Positions 33,430 through 44,860 of a stretch of DNA of 64,000 bases are shown here, one piece after another. How positions within the stretch are numbered: the first letter of the stretch is position 1; the number at the start of each line of letters is the position of its first letter. Location of the stretch: assembly GCA_050084985.1 (NCBI GenBank), contig JBITNC010000001.1:47306001-47370000 (forward strand). Reading direction: 5' to 3'. Made by a program: the position numbers and the translations under genes. The notes beneath the pieces were generated by a model that ran no database searches, was not told where the DNA came from, and saw only the letters and a program-made list of their open reading frames with translations. This DNA comes from Nageia nagi. Its lineage: Eukaryota; Pinophyta.

Positions 33430-34060
33430 TTGAACAATTTTGAGTCAAACAATAGTTCAAAGAAAAGTAAACCTTTAGGTACAACATTATTTATAAGTTG
33501 TATAACATTTAATTATTGAAAATAATCAAGTAGTTTTGTTAAACAAAAGGTGTAAACTACTACTTCATCTATTAAAAATTTAATAATATGTTCATTAGAG
33601 TCAAATACCTACCAAAAATTTGTAGTGTCAAGTACAAAAGGCCTACATAGGACATAAACTTCTTAACTACATCTCTTACGATTAGCAAGATTGAAATGTG
33701 CTCCTTTACCAGCAAGTGTATTAGTAATTTGATTATACTTTCTAAGAATAGAGATCAAATTGGTAGCAAAAAATGATTACATCAGGTCCCATATCCTATT
33801 CCTATATGTCTTAAGATAGTGATGTCTTTCATTGATCTTATCTTTAACTTGATTTATAACCACTTCAGAATCATCATGGACTACTAGGTATCTAATGTCT
33901 ATACTAATAGCTTTATATAGCCTTAAGCATAGAGCTTCATATTCAGCAACATTATTGGTACAATTTCATTTTAATTTGAATGAAAACATCCTCAAGTATA
34001 CCTCAAGGAATCCAAAAATAATAACAGCTCCACATCCATGTTTACATTTGCTCTATAAAG
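33430..34060 (-). pseudogene. Element B archaeal-type RNase H, located upstream of RT
   Basis: From about 34036 down, the - strand reads 'GAVIIFGFLEVYL', a stop, then 'NCTNNVAEYEALCLRLYKAI' (about 33885-33960), 'YLVVHDDSEVVINQVKDKIN' and 'YLKTYRNRIWDL'. This is the RVT_3 / aRNH signature (C-T-N-N-x-A-E-Y-E-A-L ... D-S-E-x-x-x-N-Q-V) found in the Tat group. It is followed by a conserved-looking tail ('CRPFVLDTTNFW', 'VFDSNEHIIKFL', 'VVPKGLLFFELLFD') that runs into the RT lead-in. It therefore sits between protease and RT, whereas in elements E and F the same domain follows the RT-linked RNase H. Confidence 0.75.
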
Positions 34061-34099
34061 AACATTGTCCATACTTCATGTTCTCTTTCAGCAATGACT

Positions 34100-34980
34100 A
34101 AGATTGGTTGAATAATTTAAAATATATTATTTATCCATGCTAATGTTAGTGACTTGATAATTAATGTCATTTGCTAGAATAATATCTATGGTTAGTAGTG
34201 ATTCCATAAGTGGATCTCATTCAAATGTTTCTACTTATTCAATGTTAGTCATATAGTTTTACTTAGAGATATTCTTGAGATGAACATTCTTAGTACCTTC
34301 AATTGGTATTTTGACATACTTATTTTCAAAAGGAAATAGGAGGTATGTATAATCTAAGGCTAATTACCCTCCCACCTTGGAAATGAATTCTCTTGACAAG
34401 TAGATTCCAAATAGAGGTGGAAGATAAATTACAATTATATCTTGAATGATACAAATATCAGGAAATGGATTTAGAGTTATGGGAACTCCTTTAACACTAC
34501 TAATTATATTTACAAAGGAAAAGTCTAGTTGAATGACTTCATATATGCATCAAGTTATATATAATTTCATCTCATTTACAATAGCTTTGGGAATAATAGT
34601 AATGGTAGCTCAAGTATCAATCATATAATTCTAAACTAACTAGCCTTCTAATCTAAGAAATAAATAAAAAGGTGGTCTTATTATACCTATAAGAGTTAGA
34701 AGGACATCATTAGCATTTAAAAATACTATATTATCCTAATTTACCCTTTTATTACTATTCTTAAGCTTCAAAAATTATTGCAAAAGGTCAATTTGACCTA
34801 GAATCCACAAGGCATCAACCATCATCATTTTAAGTGTTCTTTTTAATTCTTCTATAATATTGTATGAACATAATAGGTTGACTTACTTATTTTTTAAAAA
34901 TAATAAGATCTAAATTTTTGAGTATCCTTCTCCTTATGATATTCAATTATGAAAGGATATCTCAATGGAGCAGGTGTCTC
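34100..34980 (-). pseudogene. Element B aspartic protease
   Basis: At 34595-34630 the - strand reads N-Y-M-I-D-T-stop-A-T-I-T-I-I-P, a retropepsin active site I-D-T-G-A with Gly replaced by a TGA stop. Downstream come 'GVPITLNPFPDI' and 'YLPPLFGIYLSREFISKVGG', then 'KYVKIPIEGTKNVHL' (34275-34480), the C-terminal part of the domain. Upstream, 'YNIIEELKRTLK' (about 34840-34875) is a usual gag-protease linker phrase. Confidence 0.75.
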
Positions 34981-36715
34981 TCTATTTAGGACATCATTTT
35001 TGGTTTGAGTGGGGTTTCTTGCAATAGGAGAAACATTACCTAGGCCTTATCAAACTTGATGTTGATGGTTTGGAAGTTGTTTACTTGATTTTGTGATTGA
35101 GATATAGTACCCTTAGCTCTCTTTGGATCATGTTGAGCTATAATAGTTTACTAATTTTTCTAATTAATTTGAGTTGTTGCAGGGTTGTTAAAATAGGAGC
35201 TCTAGTTTAAACATAGTTGGCATTATCCTCCAGCATAACTTGAAACCTAAAAATTAACCATGGTAAGGTCTGCAGGAAGGTCTAAAGTAGGTTCTACCAT
35301 TTAGTTAGAATGTAAACCCAAATTTGATGTTTATACACCACATAGAGTCTAGAAAATGTGGAGCTAAATAAAGAGGACACCATTCTATAATACTTAGAGC
35401 ATCAATTTCTACAAAACTAACCATTACTATATTTTCTACAGCTTTAGCAATAAGAGTTTCTTCTGGTGGGTTATTAGAATCTTGGTTGATACTAATTATC
35501 ATATCTCCTATAATCAAATCCTTAATTTTTTCTCTCTTATAAAGTAAGCTTATTTTTTAGGTTCTTAATAGTTATCTCTAGCTACCTTCTCCTCTCTTCC
35601 CCTTAGGAGTTTGAATTGTTGCTTGTACTTGTAATGCAAGAACTAGTAGTGCTGGCAGTTAGTTTTGAGTTACAAGTTTAAAAGGAGAGGGTGTTAAAGC
35701 TAGTATTCTTGGATGAGTAATTTATAATGGAGCTTATTTTGGATTTAGATTAGAAAATAAAGGCATAATGGATCTAGGATGCATCTTCCCAAAAGATACC
35801 AAGGTATGTTCAACTATCTTGGTTGTCTGATAGACATCTGGAAAAGTATCTCCCAAAATAATAATTAAGATATTTATCTTAATATGGAATGATTTCCTAT
35901 AATATATAAAGCTTAAGCATTTATTGGCCTAATTCTTATTCAAATAGATTTCTAAGTTTACTCAAATCTAATATTAAAATCATCCATAGAATAATGGGGA
36001 TATCTTTATTACATGCTATGAGGATCAAAAAGGTGCTATCATCACCATATTCAAAAAATATCTTGATAAAACTTGACATAGATCTACCCATGTATTTATT
36101 TATTGGGGTGTGATATTTCTAAACACATTCAACTACTTTTCCTTCAAAAGAATGTGATAACAATCTACTCATGATATTTTCATCATCGATATCAAAACTA
36201 GATGCTAAAAAGATACATCTTGAAAATATCCATTAGGAATTTTGCCTAATCTATCATATTTAGGCAAAAATTTAAATGTTGCTAGGGCAATAGCTAGAGA
36301 GTTAGTAGGAACTAGCAATGTATGGCTATTATTCCAAGTAGTAAAATCTATAGGGGCAAGTTGAGCCATATTTGGATCAGTTGTATGAGGTGAAGGATTT
36401 TATTGGATAGAGTCAAATGTGGCTAACAATGGGATAGCTCTTAGATGAATTTTTGAAGATAAGTTCTAGAAAAATATTTCACCTAGTTTTTGTTTAAGGA
36501 ATTGACAACTCCTAAAATTTATTATCTTAAGGAATTTTTGGCACTACTCCTAGTAAATTTTCCTTCTAGAGGTGCTAGGGTTTGAAATATCAACTAGTTT
36601 GATAGTAGAGTCACCAATAAGGTTAAGTGAACCTATAATATTTTAAGCACAAAGTGATAGCTTTACCAAACATAGCTATCTAACCTATTCACACCCATAA
36701 AATATAGATTTTTAT
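34981..36715 (-). pseudogene. Element B gag
   Basis: About 36200-36300 reads 'SLAIALATFKFLPKYDRLGK'. 35960-36170 reads 'MSRLLSHSFEGKVVECV', then 'YMGRSMSSFIKIFFEYGDDS', the Retrotrans_gag pattern of small hydrophobic helix, SFEG box and SxFxxxFFE. A 70-codon open frame at 35305-35517 ('NPPEETLIAKAVENIVMVSF') is part of the later gag or linker. I cannot find a clear zinc knuckle. The frame is heavily broken. Confidence 0.6.
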
Positions 36716-36720
36716 TTGTG

Positions 36721-36740
36721 TCCCACCGAGCATGCCAACA
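36721..36740 (-). other. Primer binding site of element B
   Basis: On the - strand the LTR end is followed by TGTTGGCATGCTCGGTGGGA. A TGG start right after the LTR fits a PBS. It confirms that the right LTR is the 5' LTR of a - strand element. Confidence 0.6.
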
Positions 36741-36741
36741 A

Positions 36742-38567
36742 TGATCAATATAATGTAACCTTAAGGTTTGGTTTGGTGTAGTTCTCCATTACCTACAATT
36801 GTAGGGTTCTTGAAAGAAAATAAGATGGTGCAAAAATACACTTGTAGGGGTTTTCTACTCAATCTCTAGGTTATAGGTTGGTTTCTATCTATGAAAGAGG
36901 TTAAAAGTAACTAGAAAGATATAAAAGAGGCCAAGAGTAATCGAAAAGAGATGAAAATATAATCTATAGAGTGAGAAAATTAAATAACAAACTAACTAAA
37001 CTAATTCAGCTCAGGCATCACCACATAGGTAGTACTCCATAGCCAAGACTAAGAATAGCACAACTATCTCATTCCTAGGATCTTGTAATTATAATACATA
37101 ACAACAATTTAGAACTAAACTTTATACAAAAAATACAAAGCAAGATAATAGCTATAAATATAGAGAAAAATATCATAGTATTACATTATATATATAAAAA
37201 TAGAGCTTACACTGGGCAACTTTGCTAAAATATTCAACCTTTTAGACTTTTAATAGTCCACTATTTATACTATTCTATTTACAAAATGGGTGGTTTTCCA
37301 CCATTAATGGCTACAACTAACTCTTTTACTAAGAATAGTATAAACTTAAATATATACAACATGTATAAATAATTTACAAATGTAATTGATTATACAGTAT
37401 GGTCCTAATTTAGCACCAAATCTTAGGGATTTTTAGCCTTCCATCTTTGTACCTATTCAACCATATTCATCATATCTATCTTTAACTTGATCTTTTGGTA
37501 CTATTTTTAAAATTAAGAAGTATAGCCTACCATTTTGATTGGTAAAATTAACCTTTATTAGTAGTTAGTAGCTACCTAACTCTTTACAACCATTAATATT
37601 TTGTACTGTTACTCTAGGTTGAGATCACTGTAAGGGTGAAGATAGATGTATCATTCAATATTAAAGGTAAATTTTTCTTTCCATGTGGAAATGAGTTGTA
37701 GTTGATATGTTGATTATACACTCTTGATCAAGTGGACCTAGGTGTTCCCTTCTTCTTATAGTATTCATTCATAATTGATGGGTCTTGTTTGTCTTGAAGG
37801 AGTTTATTAGATATCTAAGAATTCCTAACACCTACCAATTTTCCTCAAAAAGTATGATGTCATTGATTAAAATTAGTGGGGTTTGCTAAATGTGAGCATT
37901 GTAACATCTACCACCATTGAGACCTTTAATACTACTTGATTTTGGATGAAATAAAAGCTCATTGATTTCTATCAAAAAGTATAACTCCTCTAGAATTCCA
38001 TAGGTTCTAAAACATATCCCGCTAAGTGACTTGACTCTAAACTGATAATTTTATACAACAATACCTAGAAAGAACTCTTCAACTCTACAAGACTCAAACC
38101 TAAGTAATTACACTTTTAATAAGACCTGAACTAAGCTTAGACACATTCATGGCCCTTATAAATATTTCCTAAAAAAGAATTAGATAATTCTATAAAAATA
38201 GGGACCCTTCAGCCTTTGAATTACTCACATCTCCTAGATATGACTCAAATGAATATATACAAACATCTCCTACTTTTCAATAGAATGGTGAGATTTTAAG
38301 TACCCTTCCCTTGATTAAGACTCGATAACATGAACATGACCTAGACATGGCTTGATCATAAATAAATCCTAACTAAAGTGTGCAAAGGAGACTAAGTATC
38401 AATGTTTTACATTCAGTACATCATTTACAAATAAGAAAGAAAAAACTATAAGGAGTAGGATTTATATAAGGGGATTTATTGAGAATAAATAATCAATGAA
38501 TGATTGAATGAAAGAATCATGAATTGAAAGAATATAACCCCCTTCATAGTGTGATTCCAAAAGAACA
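36742..38567 (-). repeat. Right (5') LTR of element B, about 1.83 kb
   Basis: It aligns over its whole length with 14772-16034 joined to 27701-28280. It carries the uninterrupted sequence across the insertion site of element C ('aagtataactcctctagaat' at about 37977-37996), which proves the nested insertion. The two copies have many differences, so B is clearly older than C. I could not find a convincing TSD around B. Confidence 0.9.
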
Positions 38568-41499
38568 ACATTCATTACTAGATATTAAGAAATGATTATG
38601 TATTGTATATATATATACAATGTGTAATATGGATCCATGTATGGAATACCCTTATGACATATGGATGATATGTTAATGATATTATATGTGCAATGTTGAA
38701 GTGTTAAATATGTTGGTTTGATGTTCATGTTTCATTATAGGATGGCAATGTGATGGACTATGATAATGTTTATGATGTTCTTATAATATTTATGAACAAC
38801 ATTAATTAATATTCATGATAAGTTTAAATATGATAAATTTATGTTTCATTATGAATGAATACTCTCAATATTGCTCAATAAGAATTATTGTAAAGTTGTA
38901 TCCTTGTTTAGAATTAAATGATAGGATGATGTTATGAGATAAAATCTAAGGAAACTATATTTAATGATGTTATGATAGGTAAGGTACTTGTAATTCTTAT
39001 TGTAGTCTTTTTTTGTTATTAGACTATTTGTGTAGAAATGTTATTTCTTGAGTAGGAGTAATAATATTTCTAATGAAATGAATTATGAATGTATTAAGGT
39101 ATACTTCTATAGTTGTGAGAATATAACCTAGTTGATGTCCTAATCTGCTTAAATAAGAGTTAACATACTTGGATAAGCTATAACAAAACTAGGTGTGAGA
39201 CTTAGTAGTTATTACCTAGTGTATTGAGATAATCCTAGAAATTTTATATGAAACCTAGTTGGAACCCTAGGAAATACTTGAGCATTATATTATGAGATTA
39301 AAGGATTATTAGGTAGGATATTTCAAGAAAATATCATGAGAACAAGAATTTATCGAATAGGATAATTTGATAAGTTATTTACACACATGAATTTAAGATG
39401 AGAATAAGGATTATCGAGAAGGATAATCATGTAATTCTCAATATTGGTCATGAAGGATCTTGAAGTACTTAATTTACTAATCTTTATGATGGCTTTAATC
39501 TAGGTAGGTTGATATACCATCAACAAGATAGAATGTGTCAAGATGGATGACTAAGTGAAAAGGCTATTTTCTCCTAAGATGAACATTCTAGGAAAGGTAT
39601 AACAATACTCCATCTTTCACCATCTAAAACCCTTAAATTTAGAACCAAATATTTTTTTTTGATCTATTCAATTCACTAGGTTTACTATTAATAGACTTAT
39701 ATCCCACATGTAGTACATATTGATACCTTATCAACTTTATTTAGTCTTCATATTTTCTTTCTAAGTACAAGGGCTTGTTCACCAAGCCTTCTTGTCCTCG
39801 CTTGCGAGTGGATACTCTTGATGATTGTACCTTATTTTATTTTGACTTATTTATCATATCCTTAATCTTGAGAAGGTGTACTTGTTATGTTGTAAAGGTT
39901 TAATATTGCTAGATTAATTCCAAATCAATGTTCAAGAAATGTTATGATTTAGATCTTATAACAATCTCAAACAATCCAAATTATTTCCCATAGTATCCCC
40001 AAACTATCCCATTTAATCCTAAAGGGTTCCTAACATTTCGTTTATGATCTAGATTTGGGTTCATAAGACTAATATGGGATCCTTTTCTAAAATATTGGAA
40101 TGATAGTGGATTTATTTAGGGTTCTTATTTATTATCAATCCTTAAGACCATTGTATAAACATTTGGTAAATATTCATTTCATCCCTATAAATTTAATTAA
40201 TCAATTTCTATAACTTTGCAAATAAATAAAAATCATAACCCACTTTGGTTTCATATGTGAGGTCATGTATTTAGGTGGCATTTTCTAACCCTAGTTACCC
40301 ACTTCATTCATTAATATACTATATAAACCATAAACTCATTAAATCTCAAAGTTAACAATTCATTTACTAAGCAGGTAGATTCTAATTCTAAGTTAGATTA
40401 GGTTTTATCCTTTAAAATTTAATCATTAATATCTTCACCTTATTATATAACAACTTTGTATTTATCCCAAAAGATCCCACGTATTCCCATTAGGTTCCAT
40501 TTGTAACCATTTGGATCCCAAGGGTTTCTAAAATTTCCAAGTGATCACAAATTATCATTTGGAACCTTAGTAGTTCAAATTTAGGATTGTTTCTAAGTCA
40601 TTGGGATAGTTTTGGATTTTATTGAAATTAATAACCTAAATAATCTACTTCTTTTGTAGTCTTGGTAAAATCATCTACTTAAATCGATTTATATTACCCA
40701 CTATTGATCATGAAATAACAAATATTAATTCCTATTCCTATTTATGTAATCATCACTATTTATAGCATTAAACCATCATAATATTATTCTCAATAAAAGG
40801 ATAACTTATTAATCATTTATATAAATAAACCAATTCATTGAAGTACAACTCATCTACTTTCCATTTACCATATTAACATGACCTAAATACAAAACAACCT
40901 TTAATGAATTAATATAATATAATACAACCCATTTAATCATTAATGGGATCTTTTTGACAAATCATAATATTTCATATCCAATGAGTTTGTAATTCAAATT
41001 TATTCATGTCATATAATTTTGACGATTGTATCAATCATCGAACATCTTCATTGATCTCCATGCAATGAGCATCGAACATCCCCTTGAAACTTGGTGGGTG
41101 GATCGAGTACTAGGAGGGAGGAGCATCAAAACAACCCTTTTTAAACTTTACCCTTATTCAAATGAATTTAACTATAGACTTCAGAAGAAATTATGTCCTT
41201 TCCTTGTTCAATGCATATTAATCCATTATTTATTTACCCTATTATTAATCCATATTAAATAATTAAATCATTCACAACAAGATCTTATATACCTTAATGA
41301 TTAATTTATGCAATTGATACTATTTTAATTATTTTACTAAACATTATACCAATATCATAATCTCAAAATCATAGTTTATTTAATATAGGATTCTAAAGAG
41401 TTCTTGAATTACTTATTAAAATATTAAACATAACTTATCACCTCATTAGATACTAACTAATTTTTTGACAAACTTAAATAAGAACAAGAAACATATTTT
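38568..41499. other. Non-coding AT-rich DNA right of element B
   Basis: No gene or domain is recognised. There is a short TA microsatellite at about 38605-38618. A patch at 41030-41120 repeats 'catcgaacatc' twice and is locally richer in GC. Open stretches are under 80 codons and without motifs. Old transposon DNA is likely. Confidence 0.4.
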
Positions 41500-42390
41500 A
41501 TTAATTATATTTTCCCATTTTCATATGAATTTAACAATATTTCCTTACTAATATGATAAACATCATATTAGAACTTTAATAAAATTCATGTCAAAATAAA
41601 TTCATTAAACTCTAGCTAAAGGCATAAGGAGAAATATTTGACTAGTCTTCCTAAAATATCATAAAATATATTATACAATTTGTACTGAAATTTTCCACTC
41701 CTACATCTAAATAAAGGGAGAATAACAAAATAAAATCCCACTCCTTTACTTTTTAAAGAAAAAGACATGGTACCAACTTTTAAATAAAATAACCACTATG
41801 TCTTTTCAAAGGATACAACACTTTTAACAATAATTAATTATATGAAACTTTATCAAACATAATAATAAATATCATATTAAGAATTTAATAAAATTCATGT
41901 CAAAATAAATTTATTAAATTCTAGCTAAAGACATAAGAAGAAATATTTGACTAATCTCTTTAAAATATCATAAAATATATATACAATTTGTACATGAAAT
42001 ATTCCACTCCTACATCTAAATAAAAGGGAGAATAACGAAAGAAAATCTCACTCATTTACTTTTTAAAGAAAAATACATGGTACCAACCTTTAAATAAAAT
42101 AAACAGTATGTCTCTTCAAATGGTACAACATTTCTAACAATAATTAATTCTATAAAATTTTATCAAATATTATGATAAACATCATATTAGGAATTTAATA
42201 AAATTCATTTCAAAATAAATTTATTAAATTCTAACTAAAGGCATGAGAAGAAATATTTGACTAATCTCCTTAAAATATCATAAAATACATAATACAATTT
42301 GTACATAAAATTTTCTACCCCTACATCTAAATAAAGAAAAAATAACTAAAGAAAATCCTACTTCTTTACTTTCGTACAACTCATTAAATA
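41500..42390. repeat. ~310-bp tandem repeat, nearly 3 copies
   Basis: The landmark 'atcatatta' recurs at 41562, 41871 and 42181, steps of 309-310 bases. Each unit carries 'tttaataaaattcatgtcaaa', 'gaagaaatatttgacta', 'cctacatctaaataaa', 'tttactttttaaagaa' and 'catggtaccaac'. The copies differ by scattered substitutions. The last copy is cut short near 42385. Confidence 0.9.
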
Positions 42391-42766
42391 CCTCAAAAAA
42401 TAGGATTACTTTAATTATGCAAAAAGAAAGTAAAATAATGCACCTTGACTTGAAAATGAAAGAGAGACTTCTTTTCTTCATGTAATTCTACATCTAAGCT
42501 TAGAAATAACAAGAATGAAATAATAAAAGATAGATAGGTAGGTGATTTGCTTAAGGTTCCCTCTTTATTTATAGCCAAGGATGTCCAAGTGTGTCCAAAT
42601 GGACATCTCCTCACATCTTTAATAATTTTTGAGGTAGGTTTTCTTAAAGTTATTGATGATTGAAATGGTATTAAATATCTTGAAATCTTTTTTATTAAGT
42701 GAAAAATTAGTGTCAACTATTATCCATACCTAACACAAGAAAACAAAACTAAGTAGGGTCACTACA
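42391..42766 (-). repeat. LTR-like end with TATA box (- strand)
   Basis: On the - strand this segment starts TGTAGTGACCCTACTTAG, a typical plant gypsy LTR start, preceded by a purine-rich 'gggtagaaaaataa' that could be a PPT. CTATAAATAAAG lies at 42563-42574 (-). I cannot find the matching second LTR. The 310-bp array may be part of the same LTR. Confidence 0.4.
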
Positions 42767-43689
42767 TTATTTTTCTACCCATTAAATATCTTGTAACACC
42801 ATAAGGTGATATTAGTCTTTTTCTAATAGTGTTTTTACTATTAGCCCCATGTGACAATAGTATGGGTACTCTTTTTATTTTTTATTTTTTAGTTTTTTTT
42901 ATAACCTTATATAAATTATCATATTTAAATAATGTATATTCCTTTTCCCCTCCAATTTCAAATTAGAATTTCAAAAATGCAAAACAAGGTAAACACACCT
43001 TTACTTACGACCTCACCTTGTCCTACAAGGCAAGATTAATCCACACACATTGGAAAACATAATTTCATCAAGAAATTGATAGTAATAGCAATTATTATAC
43101 ATTCAATGACATGATTTATGATGGTCATAGTGTGTGTCATCGATTCAACACCAATCATTTTTTCCTCTTACCCTTCCATTTCCATCACCAATTCACCTTT
43201 GGTTCCTTGGGTCTTCGATTGCTTCTTTCATCTTGCAATAACCTATTACTTGCATTATAAAATTTTGAAGTTAGCATCAAATCAATACAAATAATACATA
43301 TTTCCACTTACAAATGATCATCACATAGCAATGTTCAAATATGATTTCATTTACACCCTTGATAATGTTTGAGGTCGACTAGTGCCATTGGGTGGGTCAT
43401 TACATAAAGAATTTAAGATATTTAATGAGAAGGTTAGATATAAAGATAAGAATGGTGTTATTGTCTAATAATAATATGAAAAATTAATGATGATGACACT
43501 TGAAACCATTAAGTGATCTCAATCTCATTATTCACAAGTAGCTTCTAAAATTTCATTATTAAATTTCCATGTGTAATTTATATTGGTTTGAAAAAAAAAA
43601 TTATGCTCATTACATAAGGGTTTATTACAATTGGATTTAGTTTAAAGTTAATTTTTAAGGTGTAAAAATTAGGTCCTAATAGAAATTAT
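42767..43689. other. Non-coding segment with a second LTR-like end
   Basis: No coding motif is seen. On the - strand TGTAATGACCCACCC begins at 43404, similar to the LTR-like start at 42766, so two elements of this type may abut here. The DNA from 43405 to about 43689 is AT-rich and unreadable. Confidence 0.35.
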
Positions 43690-44060
43690 GTTTACCTTAC
43701 AACTCTATTAAAATAATCATCTAACCTTTTGTATTCTTTCACATAGGGAAATCATATCTATCAGGGCATTCATAGCCACAACACTTTATGCAACACCATT
43801 TTAACTACTCTTTTATGATTTACATACCTTATTCTAAAGCTTCCATGATGGTAAATATTTTAAGAATGCTCAAAAATGTTACATAATTTGGATTTACATG
43901 TGACAATTGACATATAGTTATCAGTCTTTAGAGCCTTTTTAAAAACCCATTTTGTCCAATATCCTATGATCATTACATTCCATGAAATTGTATGCATCAT
44001 GCACCTTATCATTTTGAAATTAAATGGGTTTTTCACCATTAAATAATGATCATTGATCAA
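43690..44060 (-). pseudogene. PPR protein pseudogene fragment
   Basis: On the - strand 'MHTISWNVMIIGYWTKWVFK' (about 43930-43990) is the middle of a PPR L/S repeat. After a frameshift comes 'QLSHVNPNYVTFLSILKIF', 'IMEALE' (about 43840-43920), stop, then 'NALIDMISLCERIQK' (about 43725-43775). This matches the plant order of MQ-x-x-x-x-x-P-N-x-x-T-F, then LE-x-G, then NALIDMY-x-x-C-x-x-I-x-x-A. About 1.5-2 repeats remain. It is broken by stops and at least two frameshifts. It has the same strand and family as the fragment at 11764-12310. Confidence 0.75.
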
Positions 44061-44109
44061 GTTTTTTTTATCAATGGTAGAGAATAAATCAACGTAGATC
44101 TATGTGCAT

Positions 44110-44400
44110 GATCTACATTTTTTTACATTTTCGATGTTAGGTCCAATACAAATTTAGCATCATATTTGACATTAGATTTAAATCAAAATTAGATCAAATT
44201 TATAGTTAGAATTAGATTCAAATTTATCATTAGATTTAGATTCAAATTAGAATTGGCTATAGAGTTAGATATAGTGTCATATATTGTATCATATTTAGAG
44301 TCAGATATAACATCGAATATAGCATCAAATAGTGTCAAAAAAATGGAAAAATAAGATGTTTGATGCCAAATGACATGAAATGATATTATTAGCATCAGAT
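44110..44400. repeat. Diverged AT-rich short repeats
   Basis: Phrases such as 'ttagattcaaatttatcattagattt' and 'agagtcagatataacatcgaatatagcatcaaata' recur with a step of about 20-30 bases. The style and words resemble 11100-11470. The open frame across it is only the repeat read through. Confidence 0.55.
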
Positions 44401-44639
44401 AAAAATATAAAAACAAAATTACATATGATCTAATACTATAAGCCTAAATTGTAGTAGTGGCTATGGTATGGTTTAAGTGTTAGATAGATTGGGTGCATTT
44501 CTTGTGTATTATTTGACAAGTGCCAATATACTAAAGTAATATTTTGGACAAGTGCCAAATATACATAAAAGTAATTTTTGTTGGAGGTGATGTAAATAAC
44601 TTGTGAAGATTAAAATTTAAAATTTAAACTAGAGGTATT

Positions 44640-44860
44640 TAGTTTTACTAAGAATATATTTTTCAAATTTCATCTCATTCAAAGACATAATGAGAAAGTT
44701 ATGTGTTGCAAACTCTTGGTATTTTATTAGAAATCAAATCTATGTAAAGACATCTGGTATTCTATTTAATAAGATGTATTCATTGATTGAGAATATGGTT
44801 TTCAAATTTTAGCTCATTTGGAGACCTGACGAGAAAGTTATGGTTGTTGCAAAATGTCTT
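44640..44860. repeat. Duplicated ~140-bp segment
   Basis: 'ttcaaatttcatctcatt' with 'agacataatgagaaagttatg' (about 44656-44702) recurs as 'ttcaaattttagctcattt' with 'agacctgacgagaaagttatgg' (about 44799-44844). Each is followed by 'ttgcaaa', and 'attagaaa' also recurs loosely. This looks like a diverged tandem duplication in non-coding DNA. Confidence 0.55.

Noticed and set aside
14767-38573. TSD of element B ('cttat' against 'ttcat')
   Set aside because: Only 3 of 5 bases agree and the exact LTR end at 38567-38570 is uncertain. Not enough to call.
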